Positions 15,441 to 24,153 are shown, counted from the first letter of the stretch. The stretch is 64,000 bases of DNA from CAYWFP01 sp964457365 (GCA_964457365.1 CAYWFP010000005.1:1-64000); one strand, 5' to 3'. Translations and numbers: made by a program. Notes: generated from the letters alone by a model not told the origin.

Positions 15441-16837
15441 CGACACGCACCGAACACGATCTCCTGGGCGAGATGGCGCTTCCGGCCGACGCGCTGTACG
15501 GCATCCATGCCGCGCGCGCGGTGGAGAACTTCCCCCTTTCGGGCAGGCGCGTGCATCCGGCGCTGATCCGGGCCTACGGCGCGGTCAAACTCGCCTGCGC
15601 CACGGCGAATCACGAACTGGGATATCTCAACGGTCCCGTCTTCGAGGCGGTCGCGCGCGCCTGCCGCGAGATGGACGAAGGCATGCTCGGCGACCATGTC
15701 GTCGTCGACGCGCTGCAGGGCGGCGCGGGCACGTCCACGAACATGAACGTCAACGAAGTTCTCGCCAACCGCGCGCTGCAGATCCTGGGCGAAGCGGCCG
15801 GCAGCTACGGTATCGTCTCGCCGCACGAGCACCTGAACCTGCACCAGTCGACCAACGACACCTACCCCACCGCGCTGAAGGTGGCGGCGGTGCGGGAGCT
15901 GCGCCAGCTCGAACCGGCTGTGGTGGCGCTGATGGAGGCGTTCCAGGAGAAGGAGAAGCAGTTCTCCGACGTGGTCAAGGTCGCCCGGACGCAGCTCCAG
16001 GACGCGGTACTGATCACTCTCGGGCGGGAGATGAGCGCCTACGCCGAGGCGTTCGCGCGCGACCGCTGGCGTATCTACAAGAGCGAGGAGCGCCTGCGGC
16101 AGGTCAACCTCGGCGGCACCGCCATCGGTACGGGGCTCCTGGCGCCGCGCAAATACATCTTCCGCGTCGTCGAGGACCTGCGCGCCATAACCGGGCTCGG
16201 GCTCGCGCGCGCGGAGAACCTGGTCGAGGCGACGCAGAACAACGACGCCTTCGTCGAGGCCAGCGGCATCCTCAAGACCTGCGCGAGCAACCTGCTCAAA
16301 ATCGCCTCCGATCTGCGCCTGCTCTCCTCGGGCCCGGAGGCCGGCTTCAACGAGATCCGCCTCCCCGCGCGCCAGGCGGGAAGCTCAATCATGCCCGGCA
16401 AGGTCAACCCGGTCATCCCCGAGGCGGTGACGCAGGCGGCGCTGAGCGTCATCGGCAACGACAACACCCTCGCCCTGTCCTGCGGCATGGGCAACCTCGA
16501 GCTGAACGCCTTCCTGCCGCTGGTGGCCGACTGCCTGCTCACCAGCATCGACCTGCTGCGCAACGCCTGCGCCATCCTGCGCCGACACTGCGTCGAAGGG
16601 CTCGAAGCCGACCGGGAGCGCTGCGCGCGTCACGTCAACGAAGCCACCGCCTGCCTGACCGCGCTGGTGGAACCGCTGGGATACGAGAAGGCGGAAGCCA
16701 TCGCCAAGCGCGCGGCCGCGGACGGCAGGAGCGTGCGGGAGGTCGTGCTGGCGGAGGGGCTCCTCACCGCCGAGGAGTTCGACCGGCTCATCAGCCCCGA
16801 GCGGGTCAATATGCTCGGCTCGCGGGAGACGACGTAG
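15437..16837 (+). CDS. aspA: Aspartate ammonia-lyase (fumarase/aspartase superfamily) in the hyd cluster
   Basis: 466 aa. It has the superfamily signature GSSIMPGKVNPV with catalytic Ser, plus GAGTSTNMNVNEV and HQSTNDTYPT. The usual start (EHDLLGEMALPADALYGIHAARAVENF) favours aspartase over class II fumarase. It converts aspartate to fumarate and ammonium. It is embedded between hydG and hydF: ATGA overlap with the 42-aa ORF and one base before hydF. Ammonium is thought to be a source of the bridgehead nitrogen of the H-cluster dithiomethylamine, so a supply role is a plausible inference. General aspartate catabolism is the alternative. Confidence 0.87.
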   Translation: MTTRTEHDLLGEMALPADALYGIHAARAVENFPLSGRRVHPALIRAYGAVKLACATANHELGYLNGPVFEAVARACREMDEGMLGDHVVVDALQGGAGTSTNMNVNEVLANRALQILGEAAGSYGIVSPHEHLNLHQSTNDTYPTALKVAAVRELRQLEPAVVALMEAFQEKEKQFSDVVKVARTQLQDAVLITLGREMSAYAEAFARDRWRIYKSEERLRQVNLGGTAIGTGLLAPRKYIFRVVEDLRAITGLGLARAENLVEATQNNDAFVEASGILKTCASNLLKIASDLRLLSSGPEAGFNEIRLPARQAGSSIMPGKVNPVIPEAVTQAALSVIGNDNTLALSCGMGNLELNAFLPLVADCLLTSIDLLRNACAILRRHCVEGLEADRERCARHVNEATACLTALVEPLGYEKAEAIAKRAAADGRSVREVVLAEGLLTAEEFDRLISPERVNMLGSRETT

Positions 16838-16838
16838 C

Positions 16839-18062
16839 ATGCAGAAAACCCCGAAAAGTTTGCGCCTGCACATCGGCCTCTTCGGCCGCCGCAACGTCGG
16901 CAAATCGTCGCTGCTGAACGCGCTGCTGCGGCAGTCGGTGAGCATCGTCTCCGAGACCGCCGGCACGACGACCGACCCGGTGGAAAAACCGATGGAGATG
17001 CTGCCGCTGGGGCCGGTACTCTTCATCGACACCGCAGGCATCGACGACGTGGGCGACCTGGGGGAGCTCCGCGTCGGCAAGACCCGGCAGGTCTTCGACC
17101 GCGCCGACATCGGCGTGCTGGTGACCGTCGCCGGCGAGTGGACCGACTTCGAGCGGCAGATCATCGACGAATTGAGAAGCCGCGAGATTCCGGCCATCGT
17201 CGTCTTCAACAAGTGCGACAAAGGCGTTCCCGACGCGGCGCGCGTGCAATCGCTCGATGACGAAAAGGCCGCCACGGTCCGCACCGCGGCGACGCGGGGC
17301 GAAGGGATTCTCGATCTGCGGCAGGCGCTGCTGAAGGCCGCGCCGGAGGAGTACCTGAACAATCCGACGATCCTCGGGGATCTGCTGTCCGCGGGGGAGC
17401 TGGCTGTGCTGGTGGTCCCCATCGATATGGAGGCGCCCAAGGGGAGGCTGATCCTCCCGCAGGTGCAGTCGATCCGCGACATCCTCGACAACGACGCCTA
17501 CTGCATGGTCGTGAAGGAGCGCGAGCTCCGCGACGCGCTGGAGCGGCTCAAGCGCCCGCCGGCGCTGGTAGTGACCGACTCGCAGGCCTTCCTGAAAGTC
17601 GGCGCGGACACGCCGCCGGCGATTCCGATGACGAGCTTCTCCATCCTCTTCGCGCGTTTCAAGGGCGAACTGACCGCCTTCGTCCGCGGGGCCAGGGCGA
17701 TCGAGACGCTCAAGAGCGGCGACAAGGTGCTGATCGCCGAGGCGTGCAGCCACCACCCCATCGGCGAGGATATCGGCCGGGTGAAGATTCCGCGCTGGCT
17801 GCGGCAGTACGCCGGCGGCGAGCTCGATATCGTCCATGTCCAGGGGCACGACTTTCCCGACGATCTCGCGCCGTACGCGCTGGTTATCCACTGCGGAGCG
17901 TGCATGTGGAACCGGCGGGAGATGCTCTCGCGGATCCTGCAGTGCCGGCGGCAGAACATTCCGATCACCAACTACGGCGTGGCGATCAGCTACACCCTCG
18001 GCATCTGCGAACGCGCGCTCGCGCCGTTCCCGGCGGCGCTGGCGGCATTGAAAGAAACGTGA
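16839..18062 (+). CDS. hydF: [FeFe]-hydrogenase maturase HydF (GTPase scaffold)
   Basis: 407 aa. An N-terminal Era-like GTPase domain has P-loop GRRNVGKSS (16-24), TTTDP, DTAGIDD and NKCD. A central dimerisation domain follows. The C-terminal [4Fe-4S] scaffold has C303-x-H305 and H351-C352-x2-C355 (ACSHH ... IHCGAC), which is the HydF hallmark. HydF holds the assembled 2Fe subcluster and transfers it to the apo-hydrogenase. It starts one base after aspA, so the two are surely cotranscribed. Confidence 0.93.
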   Translation: MQKTPKSLRLHIGLFGRRNVGKSSLLNALLRQSVSIVSETAGTTTDPVEKPMEMLPLGPVLFIDTAGIDDVGDLGELRVGKTRQVFDRADIGVLVTVAGEWTDFERQIIDELRSREIPAIVVFNKCDKGVPDAARVQSLDDEKAATVRTAATRGEGILDLRQALLKAAPEEYLNNPTILGDLLSAGELAVLVVPIDMEAPKGRLILPQVQSIRDILDNDAYCMVVKERELRDALERLKRPPALVVTDSQAFLKVGADTPPAIPMTSFSILFARFKGELTAFVRGARAIETLKSGDKVLIAEACSHHPIGEDIGRVKIPRWLRQYAGGELDIVHVQGHDFPDDLAPYALVIHCGACMWNRREMLSRILQCRRQNIPITNYGVAISYTLGICERALAPFPAALAALKET

Positions 18063-18104
18063 TTTTTCGCGAACCTTTCCCACCCCCCCATCGTTTGCAC
18101 GCAT

Positions 18105-18572
18105 ATGGACGAAGCGCCGTGGGAACCGCGCAAACCCCATTCCTACCTCGGCTTCCTGCTGGAGATGCTGGCGGGCGGAGCGGTCGTTTTCGCTCTCAGC
18201 GGCGGCTTCGGCCTGCTGGTGCCGCCGATCGAGAACCTCTACGCCATATGCGATCAATACCTCTTTCAGAGCCTGCGGCTGCTTCTGATCTGCCTCTTCG
18301 GCGGGTTTCTGCTGCTGGGCGTAATGATGCGGTTGCGGCACGGGCGTTACTGCCGTCTCAAGCGTGTCGCGGCGATGCTCGTGCTCGCGGTCTTCCTCGC
18401 CACCGGGATCAACCTCGCGCTGCGGCATGATCCGTTTTTCGCCAAACTGAACTGGCGGGTGCGCCCGACGGTACGGCCGGAGTTCAAGGGCGATCCGTAT
18501 ATTTATCTCACCGAGATGGAGTTCGTCGAGGTGCAGCATCGCTCGGTGCACGCGGGCACCTTCGACTGGTAG
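18105..18572 (+). CDS. Membrane protein of unknown function, three predicted helices
   Basis: 155 aa. Three hydrophobic segments lie near 15-42 (LLEMLAGGAVVFALSGGFGLL), 55-76 (LRLLLICLFGGFLLLGVMM) and 88-106 (AAMLVLAVFLATGINLAL). A polar C-terminal tail of about 45 residues follows. No family was recognised. It follows hydF by 42 bases on the same strand but has no clear ribosome site, and the sequence offers no link to hydrogenase. It ends 1 base before the convergent response regulator. Confidence 0.6.
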   Translation: MDEAPWEPRKPHSYLGFLLEMLAGGAVVFALSGGFGLLVPPIENLYAICDQYLFQSLRLLLICLFGGFLLLGVMMRLRHGRYCRLKRVAAMLVLAVFLATGINLALRHDPFFAKLNWRVRPTVRPEFKGDPYIYLTEMEFVEVQHRSVHAGTFDW

Positions 18573-18573
18573 C

Positions 18574-19305
18574 TCAGGCCTTGAAGCCCTTGGCCGACTG
18601 GCTCGCGAGGCGCAGTTGCTTCTTGACGTCCTCGGTGAGACCGATGAACTCCGCGCCGACGCGGTAGCCTTTCTTGAGCTGCGTGCAGTTGGCAACGCGC
18701 ACCGGAAAGGACCGCTTCTCCTGCAGCGACAGCCGTTCCACCAGGTCCGCCGACTCGAGCACGACGATGGCGTCACGCCGCAACGGAAAGGGCGCGCGGA
18801 AGCTGATGCCCGTCTCCGAGACGTCCATGATGGAGAAGAAGAGCTCGCCCTCGACGGCCAGGTCGGGCACGCGTTTGGCGCGTTCCTCGGTCTGCTCGCG
18901 GAAGCGCTCGATGATGCTGTTGATCTTCAGCACCAGCCGGCCGATCTCGACGGGCTTGACGCAGTAGTCGACGGCACCGGCCTTGATGGCGGCGAGGACA
19001 TCCTCCTTCTGCGTCTTGGAGGAGATCATCAGCACCGGCGGGGCGTCGGCCCAGAGCTTCATTTCGCGGAGGATCTCGATGCCGTCGAGCTTTGGCAGCA
19101 CCCAGTCCAGGAGCACCAGTACGACGTCGGAATTCCTACGCAGCAGTTCCAGCCCGGCCTCGCCGTCACCCGCGCAGATCGCCTCGTAACCGAAACGCGG
19201 GAGCATGCGCGTCAGCAGCATGCGTAGCCGCGCGTCGTCGTCGATCAGCGCCACCTTCATGCGCGGCTCGCTGTCGTTCTTGATCAGGTTCTGCTCAACC
19301 ACCAT
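18574..19305 (-). CDS. Response regulator with C-terminal PilZ-like domain
   Basis: 243 aa. The receiver (about 16-130) has the acidic pocket DDD, phosphoacceptor D67 in LLDWVLP, Ser in MISS and Lys in VKPVE. The C-terminal 100 residues read MDVSETGISFRAP and RVANCTQLKKGYRVGAEFIGL, a PilZ-like barrel with the D/N-x-S-x-x-G core. The canonical RxxxR c-di-GMP motif is not clear. A role in coupling phosphorylation to c-di-GMP output is likely. GGAG upstream supports GTG-independent start ATG 19305 over ATG 19260, which has no ribosome site. Confidence 0.78.
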   Translation of the reverse strand: MVVEQNLIKNDSEPRMKVALIDDDARLRMLLTRMLPRFGYEAICAGDGEAGLELLRRNSDVVLVLLDWVLPKLDGIEILREMKLWADAPPVLMISSKTQKEDVLAAIKAGAVDYCVKPVEIGRLVLKINSIIERFREQTEERAKRVPDLAVEGELFFSIMDVSETGISFRAPFPLRRDAIVVLESADLVERLSLQEKRSFPVRVANCTQLKKGYRVGAEFIGLTEDVKKQLRLASQSAKGFKA

Positions 19306-19394
19306 TGCCGTCTCCGCGAAGGATTCATTAAAGCGATGCGTGGACCGCAGGTCAATGCCGTAGCCGAAGACGATGCATCGGCCGCATAACAAAC

Positions 19395-19419
19395 GATCCC
19401 CGCCACGGAGACGGGGATC
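19395..19419 (-). terminator. Probable terminator after the 110-aa gene
   Basis: GATCCCCG / CGGGGATC stem with 9-base loop. On the minus strand GTTTGTTAT follows. It lies 25 bases past the stop of the upstream minus-strand gene. Confidence 0.5.
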
Positions 19420-19443
19420 GCGAAGCGGCTGGATTGCCTGTGT

Positions 19444-19776
19444 TCAGAATGCTTGAAGTTGTCGGCAGAGATCGTCCATATCGGTCTCCTCGATTTCCTC
19501 GCGGCTGACGACCGGCATGGCCTTGAACTTGCGGAATTCATCGGCGCTGGTAAATTCGACGAACTCGAGATACGTGAAGGCCAAGGGGCCGGGTACGCTG
19601 TCAATGTATTCGCGCAGGCGCTCGCCGGCGCGTTCGAGCCGGCTTTTGCCGTCGTCGTTGGTCTTGGCGGCGCGGTTGATGCGGCGGGCCACGTCGCGGA
19701 GATTGTTGGCGCTGTCGCGGAAGCGACGGGCCAGTTCGTCGAGAAGTTCCTGTTTCCTGCGTTCGCGCTCGTTCAT
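19444..19776 (-). CDS. Small helical protein of unknown function, 110 aa
   Basis: GGAGGG seven bases upstream of ATG 19776 fixes the start. The product is charged and mostly helical at its N-terminus (NERERRKQELLDELARRFRDS). It then has LEFVEFTSADEFRKFKAM and ends ETDMDDLCRQLQAF. No signal peptide, membrane segment or known domain. It stands alone between a PilZ response regulator and two membrane paralogs, all on the minus strand. Confidence 0.6.
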   Translation of the reverse strand: MNERERRKQELLDELARRFRDSANNLRDVARRINRAAKTNDDGKSRLERAGERLREYIDSVPGPLAFTYLEFVEFTSADEFRKFKAMPVVSREEIEETDMDDLCRQLQAF

Positions 19777-19957
19777 CGGGGCACCCTCCATCAGTACCGC
19801 GCTGTCGTGTCACTTTGAATTATCGGTGGAGGTTCAACAACGCTTTACGACAAAATCCGCGCCGTTCGGAAGGTTGTGGACAACCGGCACGGAGGGCCCG
19901 ATAACCTCGATGCGGCCGTCCGCTTTTGCCCGGTTTCCGGTTATTCGGAGGGGACAA

Positions 19958-20791
19958 TTATTCGTCTTCGTCGCGATCTGCCGGCAGCGCAGCGAAACGG
20001 CCGAAGGAATTGTATCCCGGCGGCCGCCGCGACGCGTTATCGAGAATGCGGTCGTACTCGTCCTGGTCGGGCGGCATGTCGCAGCACGTGCCGATGGCCT
20101 GCAGGACCTTGATCCAGGTCCAGATCCCGATGACGATCGTGGCGAAGACGAACACGCCCACGACTCGCGCGTCGGCGCGCAGTTCCATCTGCGCGTATCC
20201 CTGCAGGCCGCCCAGGACTTCGTAGACGAGCGCCAAGATGACGAGAAAGAAGAAGACCGCGTTGAGGAAGAGGAACAGGCGTTCGATGTCGCGCAGCTGC
20301 CGGCGCAGGAGTTCCTCGCCGGTGACGCGCCATACCGCCAGCAGCAGCACGTAGACCGTGGCGCAGACGGCCGGCACCGTCAGCGCCGCGACGAAGACGA
20401 AGAGCGCCGCGAGCAGGCGCTGGCCGAAGGGGCCGCCGAAGCTCAACCCGGCCCATCCGCCCCAGAAGAACGGGAAGCCCAGAACCTGAAGGCCGTTGTT
20501 GAGATACAGAAGCCACAGGCCGCGGATCGGCGTCCGGCCGTAGGCTTCGTCGAAGCGCCGCTGCCAGGCGACCGCCTTGGCGGTGATAAACGCCCACAGG
20601 ATCGCCAGCGGGAGCCAGAGGAGCGGCATGCAGACGAACCAGAGCAGCGGCATCAGCGCCGTCCAAACGGCCAGGCACCACCAGGCGAACTGGAGCAGGT
20701 TGAAGAGTTGCGCCTTGGCGCCGGCGGCGTCGATGCGCCGACGCTCGGCGCGGCGTTCGCCATCGTTCTGCCAGCTGGCCTGGGTCCACAT
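19958..20791 (-). CDS. Multi-pass membrane protein, tandem paralog B
   Basis: 277 aa with about five to six hydrophobic helices. It is clearly related to the next upstream gene. Shared marks are an N-terminal AGAKAQLFNLLQ (AGAQDNLFDAVQ in the paralog), AYGRTPIR (AYGAEPIR), WRVTGEELLRRQLRDIERLF (WRITGEEEFRRRLRTIERLF) and a C-terminal DEYDRIL (EDYDRIV). The cytosolic ends are charged. No known family was recognised. The tandem pair lies directly downstream of thiC, 18 bases apart, and is probably cotranscribed with it. A thiamine-linked transport role cannot be claimed from sequence. Confidence 0.7.
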   Translation of the reverse strand: MWTQASWQNDGERRAERRRIDAAGAKAQLFNLLQFAWWCLAVWTALMPLLWFVCMPLLWLPLAILWAFITAKAVAWQRRFDEAYGRTPIRGLWLLYLNNGLQVLGFPFFWGGWAGLSFGGPFGQRLLAALFVFVAALTVPAVCATVYVLLLAVWRVTGEELLRRQLRDIERLFLFLNAVFFFLVILALVYEVLGGLQGYAQMELRADARVVGVFVFATIVIGIWTWIKVLQAIGTCCDMPPDQDEYDRILDNASRRPPGYNSFGRFAALPADRDEDE

Positions 20792-20809
20792 GCCCTGCCT
20801 CCGCGACGG

Positions 20810-21604
20810 TCAGAAGTCCTCGGGGGCGTCCCCGGACGTTTTCGCAGACAGCGCCTGCGTCGCCTTGCCCTCGACGATGCGGTCGTAATCCTCGTCGGTG
20901 TAGGGACGGACACGCCGGCTGCGCGCGAGATAGGCCTGGACCTTGAACCAGAGCAGGAGCGCGAAGACCGGCAGGATGAGCAGAAAAATCACGACGATCG
21001 TCGTCCCCGTTTCGGCGTTGTCGAACACGGCCGTCTCGAATCGATTCAGAAAATCGAAGGCGAGGAGGGACGCGCAGAAGAACGCCAGCAGAAGGTTGAC
21101 GGCGAAGAAGAGGCGTTCGATGGTACGCAGGCGGCGGCGGAACTCCTCCTCGCCGGTGATGCGCCAGATCGCCTGCAGCAGTATATAGATCGAGACGCTG
21201 AGAAAGGGAAAATGCAGCGCGAGGCATACGAGGCCAAAGACGTTGAGAATCATCGAGACGACCGCGGGAAGCAGCGGGGCGCAGAGGAGGCCGACGACGA
21301 GAAAGCCGAGGCCGCCGAGGAAGACGAAGAAGGTCAGCGACAATACCCACGCGTTGCGGATCGGCTCCGCGCCGTATGCCTGCCGGTAAAGCCGCCGCCA
21401 CTTCGACGCCCGGGTGACGAGGCGATACCAGAAGAGCGCCATCAGCGGCCAGATGATCGGCGAGCAGAAGAGCGCCGCAACGAGCGCGCCCCAGACGACC
21501 TGCACGGCATCGAAGAGGTTATCCTGCGCGCCGGCGGCAGCCCGGCGCATCTTCCCCACGCGGCGTTGCTCATTCGTATCGTCGATATCGTCGGTCGCGG
21601 GCAC
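20810..21604 (-). CDS. Multi-pass membrane protein, tandem paralog A
   Basis: 264 aa with about five to six hydrophobic helices and an N-terminal acidic, then basic segment (MPATDDIDDTNEQRRVGKMRR). Same architecture and conserved blocks as its neighbour: AGAQDNLF, QAYGAEPIRNAWVLSL, WRITGEEEFRRRLRTIERLF and EDYDRIV. The block between the TGEE motif and ERLF is the best conserved part and is probably a cytosolic loop. It starts 22 bases after thiC ends. Function unknown. Confidence 0.7.
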   Translation of the reverse strand: MPATDDIDDTNEQRRVGKMRRAAAGAQDNLFDAVQVVWGALVAALFCSPIIWPLMALFWYRLVTRASKWRRLYRQAYGAEPIRNAWVLSLTFFVFLGGLGFLVVGLLCAPLLPAVVSMILNVFGLVCLALHFPFLSVSIYILLQAIWRITGEEEFRRRLRTIERLFFAVNLLLAFFCASLLAFDFLNRFETAVFDNAETGTTIVVIFLLILPVFALLLWFKVQAYLARSRRVRPYTDEDYDRIVEGKATQALSAKTSGDAPEDF

Positions 21605-21626
21605 GAGTTCGCTCCGACAGGCGGCG

Positions 21627-22901
21627 TTACAGGTAATCCTCGCCGCGCAGGGCGCAGAACTCGCCGCACATCGAGCAGACGTCGTCTGACGAGGGCAGCG
21701 CCTGCTCGCGCGAGGCGGCCGCGAGTTGCGGGTCGATGGCCAGCTTCAGCACCGTCTCCCAGTCGCGGGCCTTGCGGGCACGGCTGAGCGCGTCGTCCCA
21801 GTCGCGTGCGCCGGGGATGCCGTTGGCGATATCCGCGGCGTGCGCGGCGATGCGCGCGGCGATGACGCCCTCGCGGACGTCCTGCTCCTCGGGCAGGCGC
21901 AGGTGCTCGGCCGGGGTAACGTAGCAGAGGAAGTTCGCCCCGTGCATGGCCGCCAGCGCTCCGCCGATGGCGCAGCCGATGTGATCGTAACCCGGCGCGA
22001 CGTCGGTGACCAGCGGGCCGAGAACGTAGAACGGCGCGCCGTCGCAGGCGGTCTTCTCCATGCGCATCTGCGCGGCCACTTCGTGCAGGGGCACGTGCCC
22101 GGGGCCTTCGATAATGACCTGCACGCCGCGAGCGCGCGCCCGGCGGGCGAGTTCGCCCAGGGTGTAGAGTTCCTCTAGTTGCGCGCGGTCGCCCGCGTCG
22201 GCGAGCGCTCCGGGGCGCAAGGCGTCGCCGAGGCTGAGCGTGCAGTCGGTCTCGCGGCAGAGGTCGATCACCTCGTCGAAGCGGGTGTAGAGCGGATTCT
22301 CTGCGGCATTGGCGACCATCCAGTTGGCCAGCAGGGATCCGCCGCGGCTGACGATGCCGCAGACGCGCGGCCGCTGTCTCAGGGATTCGATGGCGCGGAG
22401 GGTGATGCCGCAGTGGACGGTGATGAAGTCGACGCCGTCGCGGACGTGCAGGCGCACGGCCTCGAGCATATCGGCCTCGGTCATCTTCCGGAACGCTTCG
22501 CCGCGGGCGATGGCCATGTGTCCGGCCTCGTACATCGGCACGCTGCCGAGGGCCACGGGACACGCCGCGCGGATGCGGCGGCGGATCTCGCGCAGGTCGC
22601 CGCCGGTGGAGAGGTCCATCACCGCATCGGCGCCGGCGTCGAGCGCGGCGGCGAGCTTGCGCAACTCGCGGGGGATATCGCAGCGGTCGGGAGAGGTGCC
22701 GATATTGGCGTTGACCTTGACCCGCAGACCGTCGCCGACGGCGCAGGGCTTTCCGTCCGAACGTTCCGCGGCCACGGCCACGACCGCCGTCCCGGCGGCG
22801 ATGCGCCGGCGCAAGATGTCGGCGTCGATTTTCTCGGCGGCGGCGGCGGCGGTGATGCGCGGATCGTCCCGCCCGGCGCGCGCCTGTTCCAGCAACGTCA
22901 T
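21627..22901 (-). CDS. thiC: Phosphomethylpyrimidine synthase ThiC
   Basis: 424 aa, radical-SAM enzyme converting aminoimidazole ribotide to HMP-P in thiamine synthesis. Marks: NANIGTSPDRCD, MDLSTGGDL, GSVPMYEA, HCGITL, SRGGSLLANWM, EGPGHVPLH and GPLVTDVAPGYDHI. The C-terminal cluster motif is CSMCGEFC, i.e. C-x2-C-x3-C, one residue tighter than the C-x2-C-x4-C of E. coli ThiC. Start at ATG 22901 is preferred because GGAG lies six bases before it. The length matches the short type of ThiC. No TPP riboswitch was recognised upstream, where a CYTH gene abuts. Confidence 0.92.
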   Translation of the reverse strand: MTLLEQARAGRDDPRITAAAAAEKIDADILRRRIAAGTAVVAVAAERSDGKPCAVGDGLRVKVNANIGTSPDRCDIPRELRKLAAALDAGADAVMDLSTGGDLREIRRRIRAACPVALGSVPMYEAGHMAIARGEAFRKMTEADMLEAVRLHVRDGVDFITVHCGITLRAIESLRQRPRVCGIVSRGGSLLANWMVANAAENPLYTRFDEVIDLCRETDCTLSLGDALRPGALADAGDRAQLEELYTLGELARRARARGVQVIIEGPGHVPLHEVAAQMRMEKTACDGAPFYVLGPLVTDVAPGYDHIGCAIGGALAAMHGANFLCYVTPAEHLRLPEEQDVREGVIAARIAAHAADIANGIPGARDWDDALSRARKARDWETVLKLAIDPQLAAASREQALPSSDDVCSMCGEFCALRGEDYL

Positions 22902-22934
22902 GCAGAGCTCCATAAAAGCGGCCGGCGCCGGACC

Positions 22935-23492
22935 TCACCCCTCGAAGCGCCATTCCCTGTCGTGCCGGCCGTTCTCTTCCTGATAGCGGTTGAAGATGTC
23001 ACGGTAACTGTCGTCGGTGTGGTCGCTCGGATCGAGGTTCAACTCCCGCAACACCGCCGCGATGGCGTTCTCCTCCGGCGCCTCGATCTCGAGGTAACAC
23101 CCCACCTGCGGCAGCTCGTCGACACAGATCTCGCAGACGCCGTAATGCCAATGCTGGCGTCGCTTCTCGTAATACCAGTCGAGGCGGTAGCCGAGGCCGT
23201 CAAGAATCGCCGCGGCGGCCCGCACGCTCCCGACCTCGGTTTCGATCTCCTCGAGATGCTTGAAACGCCCCCCGCCGGCCGGCCGCTTCAGCGTCAGTAT
23301 TCCCCTCTCGGCGTCATCGAGCGCCCGCAGGCGCAGCAACGACCGCGCGGCGTAGACGGCCTGGTCCGACGTGTCGAAGGTCCAGTTGCGCTCCATCGTC
23401 ACCGGCGACTCCCGGGCGCCGCGTTCACGAAGGCGTTGCAGCAACGTCCCCCGGTCGGCGATGGGCAGCTTGCACTCGATCTCGGTCGTCAT
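22935..23492 (-). CDS. CYTH-domain protein (triphosphate tunnel metalloenzyme)
   Basis: 185 aa. The N-terminal ExExK motif is intact (E4-I-E6-C-K8). Other tunnel residues are RLR, LTLKRP, RFKHLEEIE and CYLEIEAP. The family includes adenylate cyclase class IV, thiamine triphosphatase and inorganic tripolyphosphatase; bacterial members most often hydrolyse tripolyphosphate. The gene lies between an isochorismatase-like gene (4-base overlap, ATGA) and thiC, 33 bases apart. The thiC neighbour makes thiamine triphosphate a candidate substrate, by inference only. Confidence 0.82.
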   Translation of the reverse strand: MTTEIECKLPIADRGTLLQRLRERGARESPVTMERNWTFDTSDQAVYAARSLLRLRALDDAERGILTLKRPAGGGRFKHLEEIETEVGSVRAAAAILDGLGYRLDWYYEKRRQHWHYGVCEICVDELPQVGCYLEIEAPEENAIAAVLRELNLDPSDHTDDSYRDIFNRYQEENGRHDREWRFEG

Positions 23493-24043
23493 CGCAGCAA
23501 CTTCGAGACAGCTTTGAACGTATCGGTTCCGGCGACTTTGAGCCATTCGAAACAGGCGCTCTCGCTGCAATTGATTACGACGCCCTCCCCGCGCATCCGC
23601 TCCAGCGCGAAGAGGCGGTTGGCCGCGGCGCGGCTGCCGACGGCGTCGGCGGCGACGTGAACCTGCAACCCCTGGTCGATCAGGTCCAGCGCCGTCTGCT
23701 GGACGCAGACGTGGGTCTCGATGCCGCAGAGCAGGACTTGCTCGCGCCCGCACTCCTCCACCGCGTCGAGGAACGCATCGTCGCCGCAGCAGGAGAAGCA
23801 GGTCTTCTGAAAGAAACGCGCACGCCTCAGCAGCGGCCGCAACGCCGCGACCGTCGGGCCGAGGCCCTTGGGATACTGCTCGGTCACGAAGACCGGGATA
23901 TCAAGCATGCCGGCGGCTTCGACGAGAATGCGGCTTCGCGCCGACACGTTCTCGTGCGCGTCGATCACCGGCAGGAGCTTCTCCTGGATATCGACGACGA
24001 CCAGCAGCGTCTGCTCGCAACGCAACAGCGATTCGTGGCTCAT
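23489..24043 (-). CDS. Isochorismatase-like cysteine hydrolase
   Basis: 184 aa from ATG 24043, which has GGGAG six bases upstream. The catalytic triad is visible: Asp in VVVDIQEKL, Lys in FFQKTCFSC and Cys in GIETHVCVQQT. The family hydrolyses amides such as nicotinamide or acts on isochorismate; this sequence is nearest to the ISOC/YcaC-like group whose substrates are mostly unknown. Its end overlaps the CYTH gene by four bases, so the two are translationally coupled. Confidence 0.85.
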   Translation of the reverse strand: MSHESLLRCEQTLLVVVDIQEKLLPVIDAHENVSARSRILVEAAGMLDIPVFVTEQYPKGLGPTVAALRPLLRRARFFQKTCFSCCGDDAFLDAVEECGREQVLLCGIETHVCVQQTALDLIDQGLQVHVAADAVGSRAAANRLFALERMRGEGVVINCSESACFEWLKVAGTDTFKAVSKLLR

Positions 24044-24153
24044 GGCGAACTCCCACAAGCGGCCATTTCGCGAAACGACTCCAGTATATCCGACCACCCG
24101 TCGCGGGCAACGAAAAACGGAAACGCCGGCATGTCGCGGCAGGGGAAAGCGCT

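Noticed and set aside
22902..22934. TPP riboswitch before thiC
   Set aside because: Only 33 bases separate the CYTH gene and thiC, too short for the aptamer, and no THI-box motif was seen.
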